Shown here piece after piece: positions 23,665 through 34,005 of a stretch of 64,000 nt of DNA. The DNA lies in the NCBI RefSeq assembly GCF_008831285.2, contig NC_045141.1, forward strand, positions 9,165,353-9,229,352. Direction: 5' to 3'. The notes beneath the pieces are model-generated. The model was not told the DNA's origin and searched no databases. It worked only from the letters and a program-made list of their open reading frames with translations. The stretch is from Nymphaea colorata (lineage: Eukaryota; Streptophyta; Magnoliopsida; Nymphaeales; Nymphaeaceae). Numbering within the stretch: the first letter of the stretch is position 1; every line of letters begins with the position of its first letter. The position numbers were made by a program, and so were the translations under genes.

Positions 23665-24450
23665 ATATATGTTTCAACAAAAAATACGCTTTGGACATCA
23701 TTCAAGAAGCAGGTCTATTGAGCACCCAACTGGTAGAAGTTCCAATGGAGCATCATGGGTTGGATAAAACTAAAGATGATTGTATTTGTGATCCAAGAAA
23801 CTACATAAGATGTAGGTTGCCATATGTTCCTTTGCATTGCTAGACCTGACGATCAATTTGTGGTCCATGTTTTGAGTAATTTTACGCAAGCACCCTGGGC
23901 ATCACATTTACAAGTGGCCCATCGACTCATTAGATATCTCAACTTAAAACCTAGGCAAGGTATTCTTCCAAATCAACAAAATAATCTTCAGTTGAGTATT
24001 TTTGTGATGCAGATTGGACGGCTTGTCATGAGACACGATGATTAGTTATAGGATATTGGATTGTCTCTTATCTCTTGGAAAACCAAGAAGCAATCTACTA
24101 TCTCAAGGTTATCTACCGTTGCATAATATCGAGCGATGACCAAAGTTATGTGTGAAATTATGTGGTTGAAGTATTTATTAAATGATCCGTGTGTAATGCA
24201 CACCCAACCGACAAACTTACATTGTGATAATCAAGCTGCAATTTATACTGCAACCAACCAAGATTTCCATAAACGTACCAAAACACATTGCTCTAGATTT
24301 AAGAGAAAAGAATCTGTCAAGAAGCGATCAGAACTTGTCATGTTCAAAGTAAGGATCAAGTAGCAGATCTATTTGCCAAAGCATTGGGAAGAGAAACTTT
24401 TATCAACTCCCATTCAAACTGAGCATGAAAAAAGTGCATGCTCCAATTTG
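23665..24450 (+). pseudogene. Copia RT/RNase H relic, right half
   Basis: Continues the RT broken at 20449 (FQQKYALDIIQEAG), with later pieces VVHVLSNFTQAPWASHL, then RNase H (VMCEIMWLKYLL, NLHCDNQAAIYTATN, FHKRTKTH). These match the copia pattern S-x-H-C-D-N-x-A-A-x-x-I and H-x-R-T-K-H. Stops and frameshifts separate the segments. It runs into a polypurine-like AATGGGAG and the LTR at 24459. Confidence 0.82.
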
Positions 24451-24458
24451 AATGGGAG

Positions 24459-24787
24459 TGTGAAGATACATTCAGCAAGTTAGAATATTGTTGTAGATTC
24501 CATATCTGGCAGGTTGTCTATCTTGAACTCAGGTTTAGAAAGAATCATAAGCTATTTTGTAGTATGGGTAAAGCAATTTAGCCCTTAACAGAAGGAGTTG
24601 TCATTATCCTCTTACTTGGGAAAGATCAAAAGTGTATGTTATCATTTGTAGAATATTTTTTGCTATAAACTATTTTTGTTTATTTCTTTGTTTTTCATCT
24701 TATCGTTGTGACCTATAAAATAATACATCGTTATCAATGGAATGAACAATTGGAGTTGCTCTTCCTTCTAGCTTCTCTCTCTTCTCA
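24459..24787 (+). repeat. Copia 3' LTR (about 330 bp)
   Basis: Begins TGTGAAGATACATTC after a purine-rich tract. A TATA-like TATAAAA lies at 24714-24720 near the 3' end. The right end is set at CTTCTCTCTCTTCTCA but is not confirmed by a second LTR. Confidence 0.55.
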
Positions 24788-26022
24788 ACTATGAAAGTTG
24801 TAGACCTGAATAACTTAGTCTACCATTTATTTTCTTACTCCAATAAACCTAATTACCTTTTACAACTTTAGATTTTCAAGTTATTTGTCATGTCTCAATA
24901 GCCATGACTTTGTTGTGTGGCCATTGAGTCGGTAGATGTGATAGTAGCATCTTTATTAGATTGACAGTAGAATCATCAGAAGGCTTACGTAGCTGCATAA
25001 ATTAACAATTAGAATACAATGGAGTTATACTAACATGTTGATTGACATGTACACCAGTACAAATTTTGTAAGAATATTTGTCTTATTCTCTACGAAACTG
25101 TATGAAGAATGTGCAGTTGCAAAAAGACACCTCCTCAAATTCAATTCCCTTGGAGTGTTCCATCACTGGCTTGGTGAAACCACTAGTTTCACAAATACTG
25201 TTTCATGTTCGGTTTCCCCATGGTTGATAAGTCATAAATCCATTTTTGAAGAGGATAAAAGGTAAGTTTCCTCTACGAAGATTGACATCAACTATGACTG
25301 AAGTCTCAAAAATTAAAAAAAAAAATTCCATAGTGTTGATTATTAGCTTCTGGCATGGTCCCATGTGCTTTTTAATTTTTATTGGTGGTGTACATTTTAT
25401 CGTGAACAAACAAATGCCCATCAAGAAGACTACGACATCCAGTTACTTGCACACATGCATGCACATAGGTTTTCCTTGATTAGCTTTGCATCATAAACCC
25501 ATAAAAAAACCTTAAATCATTGTTACAATTTTCTGTTAGTAAAAAATTCTTGATTAATGGTAACATTTTTTTTGCTTGCCGTAAAAAAAGATTGTAAGTT
25601 TTCTATTTCTAAAAATTAATAAAAAAATCTGAATAAGTGGAACACAATCAGTCAGGCATGAATTAAGTCATACCAAAAAGAAAAATTCTAATGATCAATA
25701 GATTAATAACGTTCAATTGTTTGGTCATTCTTCCTGGTCATCTCATGGATATGGATTTTGTGTTCTAGCATACGAAGATTGACATAAACTAAGATTGTAA
25801 GTTCTCATGTTCCTGCATCTTCTCATTTATGAAATAGTATCTACTGCATAAACATGTTTATCTGGTAAATAATATATAGGAGTGACCTGTTTTTCATTTG
25901 AGATGAAATGAAGAAAATTTCAGCCAGATACATAATTTTCAATTTTTGTCATTATTACTATGTTAAATTGTTACGTGATCGAGAACATAAAAATTTGTCC
26001 CTCAGTTTGGGCATTCAGTGTA
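24788..26022. other. AT-rich stretch without recognisable gene
   Basis: I see no coding region, terminal repeats or RNA gene. It is probably old intergenic DNA between two copia insertions. Confidence 0.4.
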
Positions 26023-26473
26023 CGTTAAAATATGATGCAAATGAATGGAAATGCAAGGAGTTTAAAATTGATGCTACAGTCGTGTACAATAATGCATAAG
26101 GGAGTTAAAAAAAAAAGTAAGTATTACTTTAGTGTGTGGTAGATTTATTTTTTAATAGGGTTTGGTTATGTCAATATGATTTACCAAGGATAATGGTCTT
26201 TATGCTTTACGCTTAGCTCATGTTTTAATATTATTTTTGATGTGTTTTTTTAATGTCATGAATGTAATGTAATTTATGTCATGAGTTATGTCATTATTAT
26301 GATGGAAGTTACGGGTCATAGGTTATGGTTTTGTGGTTCTATAAATAGGTGATTAGGAACGTGCATCTTGTACTATGTGTAAATTGTGCCAAGGTGGTCT
26401 TGTGGGTTCTGTGGGTTGTATGAGTTCATTGTGTGCAATAGAGGGTACGATGTTTCATTATTGTTTATTTTCA
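26023..26473 (+). repeat. 5' LTR of the copia element that hosts the Ogre insertion
   Basis: Matches 29760-29860 plus 50200-50568. It starts at ..GTTAAAATATGATGC (a decayed TG terminus) and ends TTTATTTTCA. A TATA-like TATAAATA lies at 26340-26347, matched by TATAAATAGG at about 50400 in the 3' copy. Confidence 0.8.
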
Positions 26474-26479
26474 AGATTG

Positions 26480-26492
26480 TGGTATCAGTGCC
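26480..26492 (+). other. Primer-binding site of the host copia element
   Basis: TGGTATCAGTGCC, one mismatch from TGGTATCAGAGCC, shortly after the 5' LTR end. It matches the initiator tRNA-Met type. Confidence 0.75.
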
Positions 26493-26649
26493 TAGGTTCA
26501 ATCAAGTTGTGTGTATTCATCAAAGCAAGTTGGTACGTCATGAACATTATGTTGAAGCCAATTTTTCAAGGTTGTTCGTAAACACCTGATTAAAAAATAT
26601 CTTTGAATGGTATAAATTTAAATACTACTCTCAACCTCTCATATGCTTT

Positions 26650-29600
26650 GGTACCTATTTTTAATGAAGAAAATTATGAATTTTGGAGCATTAAAATACA
26701 GACATTTTTTATATCACAAGATCTTGGGGATCTTGTTGAAAATTATATAGCATAATCTTCAAATGAAGCGAAGGAGACATGCAAGAATGATGCAAAGGCT
26801 TTTCTTGTTTTGCAGCAAGCTATGACTGAAAATATTTTCCCTCACATTGCTGCAGTGACCAAGTTAAGTGAAGCTAGGAATATTTTGAAGAAAGCTTGTC
26901 ATGGAGATAGCAATCTAACGACAGTAAAATATCAAACTCTAAGCAGAGAATTTGAGACCTTGCAAATGAAAAAAAAAAATAATGCATCCAAAATTTCTTC
27001 TCTAAAACGTTACTTTTGCAAAAAATATGAGCACGCCGAGGCAAAGTACGTGGTATTATGTTTATCTCATATAGTATGTGTTTCGTTACAGTGAAAATGA
27101 CTCCAAATAGGATGTTTTCACTTTAATTTTCACATATAAATGAAGTTGCATTAGTCAGCGATGTTGACAAAATCTCTCAACTTTTGCATGTAAGTTGTGG
27201 TCATTTTACATTATAATGGCTTGAAATTATTCAACAATAAGAATGTGGTATTAGGTTTATCTCATATCATGTGTAGTCATGGGATTTGTGAATGGTGTTC
27301 ATATAAAAAGTGACAATGTATGTTGTTTCCTATTGAAAAGGCATGGAGGGCCAAGAAGCCTCTTGAACTAATCCATGCAAACATTTGTGGGCCCATGAAT
27401 ACTTCTTTCTTAAATAACAGTAGATATTTTCTATTGTTTATTGATGATTTTACTAGTATAAATGTAGTATATTTTCTTACTAAAAAATCAAAATGTCTTT
27501 AAAAAAATTCAAGAGTTCAAAGCTCTAGTAGAAAAGGGTAACAATAGTGCAATAAACTGTTTATGCATAGATAGCGGAAAAAAAAAATAATGATTTTAAT
27601 GATTTTTGCAAAAAAAAAAGGAATTTACAGGCATTTGAAAGTAAGGAAGACACCTAAACAAAACAGTGCTATTGAGCAAAAGAACAAAACTATGGTAGAA
27701 ATTACTAGAAGCATGTTGAGTGAAAGCCAAATTCCAAATGAATTTTGGGCAGAAGCAGTGGCTATTGTGATTCACATTTCAAACATTTCACCAACTAAAG
27801 CATTACGAAATCAAACACCCTATGAGGCTTGGTGGAGACACAAACTTGATGCAAGTAATTTACGAGTTTTTTTGTATATTTCATATGCTTAATTTATTCA
27901 AGCGAGTGTATTAAATTGGACAAGAAAAGTGAAAAAATTATATTTGTTTGATATTCAGATGATACAAAAGGGTAACAGTTATATAACACTAATTCCAAAA
28001 AACCTATTATTCAACAAGATGTTGTTTTTTATGAAACCAGTTTTCGAAAGTATGATAATAAAGATGAGCGTTTGGTTATTGAGAATGATTCACATGAATG
28101 AAATAGATGTATCCCAGCATCCATCAACATTACTTTTGTGGAAAGTTCAAAAGACCAAAATAATAGACATACTATGGACAATGATAGTCCTCCAAAAAAG
28201 ATAAGGAGAGTTGATGATCTTTTCAATTGTGCACTTGCTTTGATGGTCACAAAACTGATGTGCTTGCAGAAACAAAATGGGAGAAATACTTGGAAGAAAA
28301 AATAGTGGCTATTGAAAAGAATGACACTTAGAAACTTGTAGGTCTACCAGATATACCATTGGTGTTAAATGGGTCTATAAAGTAAAATATAATATTGACG
28401 GAAGCATGCAAAAAATACAATGCAAGACTTGTCACAAAAGGTTATGCTCAAGAATATGGAGTAGATTTTTCAGAATTTTTTTCTCCTATTGCATTTTGAA
28501 ACTATTAGAGTTATTTTTGCATTAGCTGCTCATCTGAAATAGTCTTAGTTTGATGTGAAGTCAACATTTTTAAATGGTTTCTCGGTAGAAGAAGTCCATA
28601 TTTGCCAACCACAATGATTTATTATTAATGGACAAGAAGAGAATGTGTACAGGTTGGAAAAGGCTTTTATGGTCTTAAGCAAGCACGACAAGCCTGGTAT
28701 AGGAGATTAGACACATATTTAATGCACAATGGTTTTCACTTAAGTGAAAGTAAACCTACTTTATATGTGAAGAGAACATGTAACTATGTCTTATAGTATG
28801 TGTCTAAGCAGTTGATATCATTTATATAGACCCCTTTAGTAACATTACTGAAAAATTTAAGACAAGCATGATGTGTGAGGTTGGTATGTCAGATCTGAGC
28901 TTGTTACATTATTTTCTTGGACTTCAGGTTTAACAAACTGATGATAGTATTTTTATTCCTCAAGAAAAATATGCTTTAAATATACTTGAGAAATTTAATA
29001 TGTTATTATGCAAACCATGTTCAATTCCCATGGACACTAACAAGAAGTTAATTATAAATGATGGCACAATCAGAACCAAAGGGAAGTTATACAAGAGTTT
29101 GATTGGGAAATTGATGTACCTCACACAGACATGTCCAGATATTGTGTTTCCAATTGGTTTGATTTCAAGGTTTATGCATTATCCATCAATACATCATTTT
29201 AGAGCAGCAAAACAGAATCTTCGTTACATCCAATCAACAACCAACTATGGGATTTGGTACCGATCTAATTCTAATTTTAAGTTAATTGGTTTTTGGAATT
29301 TGTCATAGTGATTGAGCTAGTTTTGTTGATGACAGGAAAAGCACAAGTGGGTTTGTTTTTACCCTTGGATTGAGAGCAGTGTCATGGATGTCAAAAAAAC
29401 AAGCAACTGTTGCTCTACTATCTTCTGAAGCTGAGTATGTTGCCACAACTGCAACCCCATGTCAAGCAATGTGGATTCGAACAATTTTGACAGATTTGCA
29501 TAAAAAACAAGTCAAGGCAACATAGTTATTTTGTGACAATCATTGCCATGACAAAACATCTGATATTCCATGGAAGAACTAAAGACATTGAGTTACATCA

Positions 29601-29759
29601 TCACTTTATCTGTAAAGTTGTTGCTGAGGGAACAATAATAATGCAATATTATTCCACAAATAATCAAATTGCAGACCGGTTCACAAAATCACTCGACCAT
29701 TCCAAGTTCGTAAAAGTCAGGTCATCTCTTGGAGTATCGAGCTTTGCATCAAGGGGGAG
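26650..29759 (+). pseudogene. Copia gag-pol of the Ogre-hosting element, heavily decayed
   Basis: Gag pieces lie at 26650-27090 (ENYEFWSIKIQTFF; LSREFETLQMK). Integrase pieces are LIHANICGPMN, LLFIDDFTS, then KTPKQNSAIEQKNKTMVE and NEFWAEAV (27360-27760). RT lies at 28200-29310, including LGLQV, KLYKSLIGKLMYLTQTCPDI and HHFRAAKQNLRYI. RNase H lies at 29330-29720 (STSGFVFTLG, LLSSEAEYVA, LFCDN). It has many stops and frameshifts, and the region between gag and integrase is shortened. It ends in the polypurine tract AAGGGGGAGT just before the 3' LTR. Confidence 0.85.
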
Positions 29760-29860
29760 TACTAAAATATGATGCAAATGAATGGAAATGCAATGAGTTT
29801 AAAATTGATATTATAGTAATACACAATAATGCATATGGGAGTTAAAAAAAATTAAGTACT
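29760..29860 (+). repeat. Host copia 3' LTR, first piece
   Basis: The first 101 bp of the copia 3' LTR, matching 26023-26130. It is broken after GTACT by the Ogre element and resumes at 50200. Confidence 0.88.
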
Positions 29861-30539
29861 TGTTAACACCCCAAATTTTTTCACATCAAAATTGAAGCAA
29901 TGTGAAAATTTCACAAAAGAATTGTGAAAATTTGCAATTTCAAAGCCAATTTCGAATCTAAAGAACAATTAGATTCAAATCGTGAATTTAACCTAAGACA
30001 CGAATCCCAATGCAGGATTACGAGTCCAAATCCAATTGCAAATGTCATTTGAAATCCAAATCCAATTGCAAAATACAAATTTTGACTTAGATCCAAGAAT
30101 TGGATCTAATTCAGTCTAGAATGCTATGTGGGACCCACGTGTGGAATCCACCTAGCCCGTGTGGTCAAGAGCCCCCCCAGGGGCCACGCCCCCTCCATGT
30201 CAAAAAAAATAATAAATAAATAAATATTTTCTCTCAAATTAATTGAAGAAAAGTCATTTTCAAGAAGAAATAAAGGAGAAACCTAGGAAAAGAGAGACAT
30301 TTATGTCTCTCTCTCTTCTTTAACCAGGTCCTCCTTAAGGGCCCGTTTGACGGGCAGGAAATATCCTGTAGCACAAGAAAAAAATTTCAAATTTTAAAAA
30401 ATTTCCGGTTTTATCAAACGCAGAAATATTTTTGGAGCCGTTAAACTCGTTTCCGAAAATATTTTTCCGGAAACATGTTTCCACCGCGAGGGGTGGAAAC
30501 ATATTTCCGGGTTTATTTTTGTGACCGTTAGGGCTCGCG

Positions 30540-30668
30540 CGCGTCTTCCTCCTACCGCTGCCTCTCGCGTCTTCCTCCTGCCGCTGCCTCTCGCGTCTTG
30601 CTCCTGCCGCTGCTTCATCGTTCTCAACCTCCTGCCGGTGCTTCATCGTTCTCAACCTCCTGCCGCAC
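30540..30668. repeat. Minisatellite: 26-bp unit x3 then 28-bp unit x2
   Basis: CGCGTCTTCCTCCT(A/G)CCGC starts at 30540, 30566 and 30592 (26-bp period). TTCATCGTTCTCAACCTCC starts at 30612 and 30640 (28-bp period). All copies contain CCTGCCG, so both arrays may derive from one GC-rich unit. They lie inside the Harbinger element, upstream of the captured exons. Confidence 0.88.
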
Positions 30669-31179
30669 TGCTGCTTCAATCCCCTGGTCGTCTCTCTCGC
30701 TCTGTCACTTTCTTCGGCCTTCTCTTTCTTTCTCCCTCTGTCTCGCTTTGGGGTTTCCATCGTAGATGTTCCCAGTTCGACGCCGAAGGTAATTCCTGGT
30801 GGTAGGGAGTCGGAGATCGTCTCCCATTGTCTCCCGCTTCTTGTGGATTGAAGATAGGGTTTTTCTTCATTCTTTTCTGTGTATGATCTCTAGAAACTTT
30901 TAGGGTTTCCGTTTTTTCTTGGATGATCATCTCCTATCCTCTTTCTGCGATTCGCAAATGTGCCTGAGTGTGGGGTAGCGTGGAGAAGGGAGAGGGGGGA
31001 GCTATGTTTTTGTGGTGAACAGTGGGTTTTGTAGTTTTAAAGAGTGTGGTGTCGGCGGTGTAGGGTTTTCCCTGTCTGCAATTGTTGTTTCTGCAACTGT
31101 CGGCGATTTTTTCAAGTGGGTAGGAGGAAAGAGAGGGAAAAGATGGCCCAGAAATTTGATTTCTCAGATTGTTGGTCTA

Positions 31180-32066
31180 GCGAGACAAGGACGGGGAACT
31201 CCTGTTGTGGTGACAATGGAGAACCCCAACTTCTCTGTGCTGGAACTTGATGGGCATGCTGCATACGTCTGAGATTCAAGGTTTCTCACGCAATTTACTT
31301 GTCATGGTTGTCGTTTAGAGCCGACTACATTGCTCCCGCGATTCAGGCACTGTCAAAATTTTGTGTTGTTGTGTTCCTTATTCAGTCTGCTGATCGGATG
31401 ATTCTGTGTATTGGTTGTTTCTGGATCAAGTATAAGAAGATTAAGCCTCAAATCAAAGGTGATCCTTTCAAATCAGAAGACGCAGAGCAGCCTGGATACG
31501 AGTGCCCCATGGTTCTTGTTCAGATTCCTATGTGCAACGAGAGGGAGGTAAGAAATTGGATACACCTTTTTTGAATTCTGCCAGTCTCCTACACTTCCTC
31601 TGATATAATTGTTGTTTGCTTATACACTTTCAAGGATACCAAAACATATCTGTTTTATTTTATAACAGCAAGTGGGTTTCAACGAATGCTAGATCTGATA
31701 TTCACCTATACAATTGCTGCTTGATCAAGATTTGCATGACAAGAAGTGTTAGTTTGAAGGTCTCATGAGAAATGTCCTCGACACAGTTAGATGGTAGTGT
31801 ATTGAAAACTGCAGTTTTTTTCTTATTTGTTTTGATAGTGGAGCTGTTAATGATGGCAGGTCTACGAGCAATCTATCTCTACTGTCTGCCACTTAGACTG
31901 GCCTAAGGACCGGTTGTTGATTCAAGTTCTGGATGATTCAGACGATGAGAGCATCCAGTGTTTGATCAGAGCCGAGGTTTCAAAATGGAGCCAGCGGGGT
32001 GTGAACATTGTCTACCGCCACCGCCTAGTGAGGACTGGCTATAAGGCTGGTAATCTCAAGTCGGCA
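31180..32066 (+). pseudogene. Captured fragment of a cellulose synthase-like C gene
   Basis: The first exon-like segment reads GRGTPVVVTMENPNFSVLEL and stops soon after. A second (31310-31547) reads [31 protein letters not shown] and [14 protein letters not shown]. After a 312-bp intron with GTAAGA...GGCAG ends (31548-31859), a third reads [33 protein letters not shown] and [18 protein letters not shown]. These match the N-terminal half of CslC proteins, Golgi glucan synthases for xyloglucan backbones, including the DDSDD motif. The D-x-D and QxxRW parts are absent. The retained intron shows capture from genomic DNA. It is non-functional. Confidence 0.88.
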
Positions 32067-32213
32067 GCCTATTTTCAGTTTTGTTTAGCACCTGTGCGAT
32101 CTGCCTGTATTGACTGCTGATTTTGTGTGTTTCATTGCATTAATTTATTATGTTAGTATTCACATCATTTTCAACTGTTTGTTTCTACGTGTAATATTTG
32201 TTCCTTCTTGCAG

Positions 32214-32550
32214 GAAGATCTTTGGATAGCTTCATTCCCTGTTGGCACAGAGGTTTGTACGAAATGCCTTTTCCATTGCCTTTAATCAGAGTATCTCCTT
32301 GGTTAACTTTTATGTTATTTTTCTTAAAAATCCTGTTAGTGATTTGTTGATTTGATTCAAGGAGAATTGGTTTGAATCTTGTAATATACATTGTATTTTT
32401 GATTTGCCAGTGGCATCATTTGGATTCTCTTTACAAGATCAATTGGGATTTTTCAAATCTAGAGGTACAATGTTCTATTAAACACATGCAACCTTCTCAC
32501 TCTTCTCAAGTTCTGTACATTCCTGTTGTGGTGGTTGTAAGCTTTCAGAC
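32214..32550 (+). pseudogene. Captured exons of a second gene, probably HIT4-like
   Basis: The exon 32214-32252 (AG before, GT after) reads EDLWIASFPVGTE. After a 158-bp intron, the exon 32411-32464 reads WHHLDSLYKINWDFSNLE. A further piece near 32515-32540 reads YIPVVVVV. The phrase 'EDLW-AAFPVGTEW-LD--Y--NWDFSNLE' followed by 'IPVVVAVVS' is what I recall from the plant HEAT-INTOLERANT 4 (HIT4) family, a chromatin-associated protein. The identification is from memory of the family and should be checked. It is unrelated to the CslC fragment, so the element joins pieces of two genes. Confidence 0.6.
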
Positions 32551-33997
32551 TATGTAGTTTGTTATTGCAATTTGATATTGCATGTCTGGTTCTGCATTGA
32601 ATTTGATTACTGAAGTATGGTGTTTTAGTTAGAAATTCTGCATTGAATTTGATTACTGAAGTATGGTGTTTTAGTCAGAAATTCATAAATACCTGTGTCT
32701 GTTAGAGCCCTGCAAACTCGTATGAGGACATCCATGATATGTTTTTCTTATTCCAAAATCTTGTGGGAAACATATCAACAGTGCCATGGGCTTACGCTTG
32801 AACATGGTCAAATGTTACACGGTGGTTTACTTTTTTTGTTTATGTGTTCTATTTAAAAAATTCTGAAAATAAGTTTCTTATATCAAACTAAGATATGTAA
32901 TTCTGAAAATCTGGAAATATGTTTCTTAAAAATCAAACACAGAAATATGTTTCTGGATATATATTTCTGAGTTATCACACACTCATCAAAATGGGAATCG
33001 GAAAAAATTTTCCCATTCCCTTTTTCCAGAAAATATATTTCCAGAAATATATTTCGAATTCCATAATTCCATGCTATCAAACGGCCCCTAAAGAAAAAAA
33101 TCATTTTCAAGGAAGCAATTACTAGACTGGTCAAACTCACCTAACCTACTTAATCCAAGTAGGTTTGACCCGGGTGCACCCAAATGTGGTGCCAATTCCA
33201 GCTAGGTTCGGTCACCATGGGCTCAACACAGTCAAAACGTAAGTCTATCTCATGATCCAATTAATGGACGAAAATAGACTTTGACCGAACCAAACACACT
33301 TTGACTAAACTCAGTCAAAGTACAATTTAGCTCAATTAAGAGCTTTCTTGACACAAATTTATCAAATTACCTCAAATAAAGTCAAACTACTCGCAAATGA
33401 GCTTTGACTTTGGTCAATTGGTCGAAATTGATCAATTTGAACAATTTTGCCCTTCTGCGGTCAAATTAAGATTAAAAAGCCTAAATTGGTTTATGAAAGG
33501 CAAATAAACATTTGAATTTGTCAAATGCATGAATCAAATACCAAATTTAAATTGAATTTCTCAAGTGAAAGTTTGATTTAGTTGAAATCCATTTTCAATC
33601 AAATTTTGGACAAAAATACCCTTTTCAAACAAAATTTGATAAAATTTTTGAATTTTATTAAAATTTAAATTGAATTATCATAATTCAATGGCATTTGGAG
33701 CTTAATAACTAGGTTTTAACCTTACAAGCTCAATTTCAAACAAAAAATAAATAAATAGTACAAAATAAGGGCAAAACCCTGTGCAAGGGCATTTTCGTCC
33801 AAATTTTGGTCAAGATGGTCACCTAGGTCTGAACCCATGTTGACCAAACCTAGCCCAGCCCACCTAGCTTGTGGAAATGGGCTGAGAAATGGTCAATCAG
33901 AGCTTTTAAAGCCTATTTAACTCATTTTACAAGTCCCTAAGGTCTTAAGCAAATTCCCAAGGTGAGGTAAGAAGGTGGTTGAACCCACATCCTCCTC

Positions 33998-34005
33998 TAT
34001 ATAAA
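33998..34005 (+). promoter_or_regulatory. TATA box of the Ogre 5' LTR
   Basis: TATATAAA in CCTCCTCTATATAAACC, repeated at 47768-47775 in the 3' LTR. It lies in the 3' part of the LTR, as expected for the start of the genomic transcript. The Harbinger insert lies about 0.9 kb upstream. Confidence 0.6.

Larger units (their letters stand above)
30339..33088. mobile_element. PIF/Harbinger-like transposon carrying captured gene fragments
   Basis: The ends are GGGCCCGTTTGA at the left and TCAAACGGCCCC at the right (reverse complement GGGGCCGTTTGA). They are flanked by the 3-bp duplication TAA (30336-30338 and 33089-33091). The other Ogre LTR has the empty site with a single TAA at 46859-46861. TAA/TTA targets and G-rich ends with GTTTG are typical of PIF/Harbinger and Tourist elements. 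Both subterminal regions hold repeated palindromic words such as GGAAACATGTTTCC. There is no transposase, and the interior carries cellulose synthase-like and HIT4-like exons with introns. It is a gene-capturing ('Pack-type') non-autonomous element. Confidence 0.88.

Noticed and set aside
31012-32120. A working cellulose synthase-like gene
   Set aside because: The fragment has an early stop, lacks the D-x-D and QxxRW parts of the catalytic domain, and sits inside a transposon.
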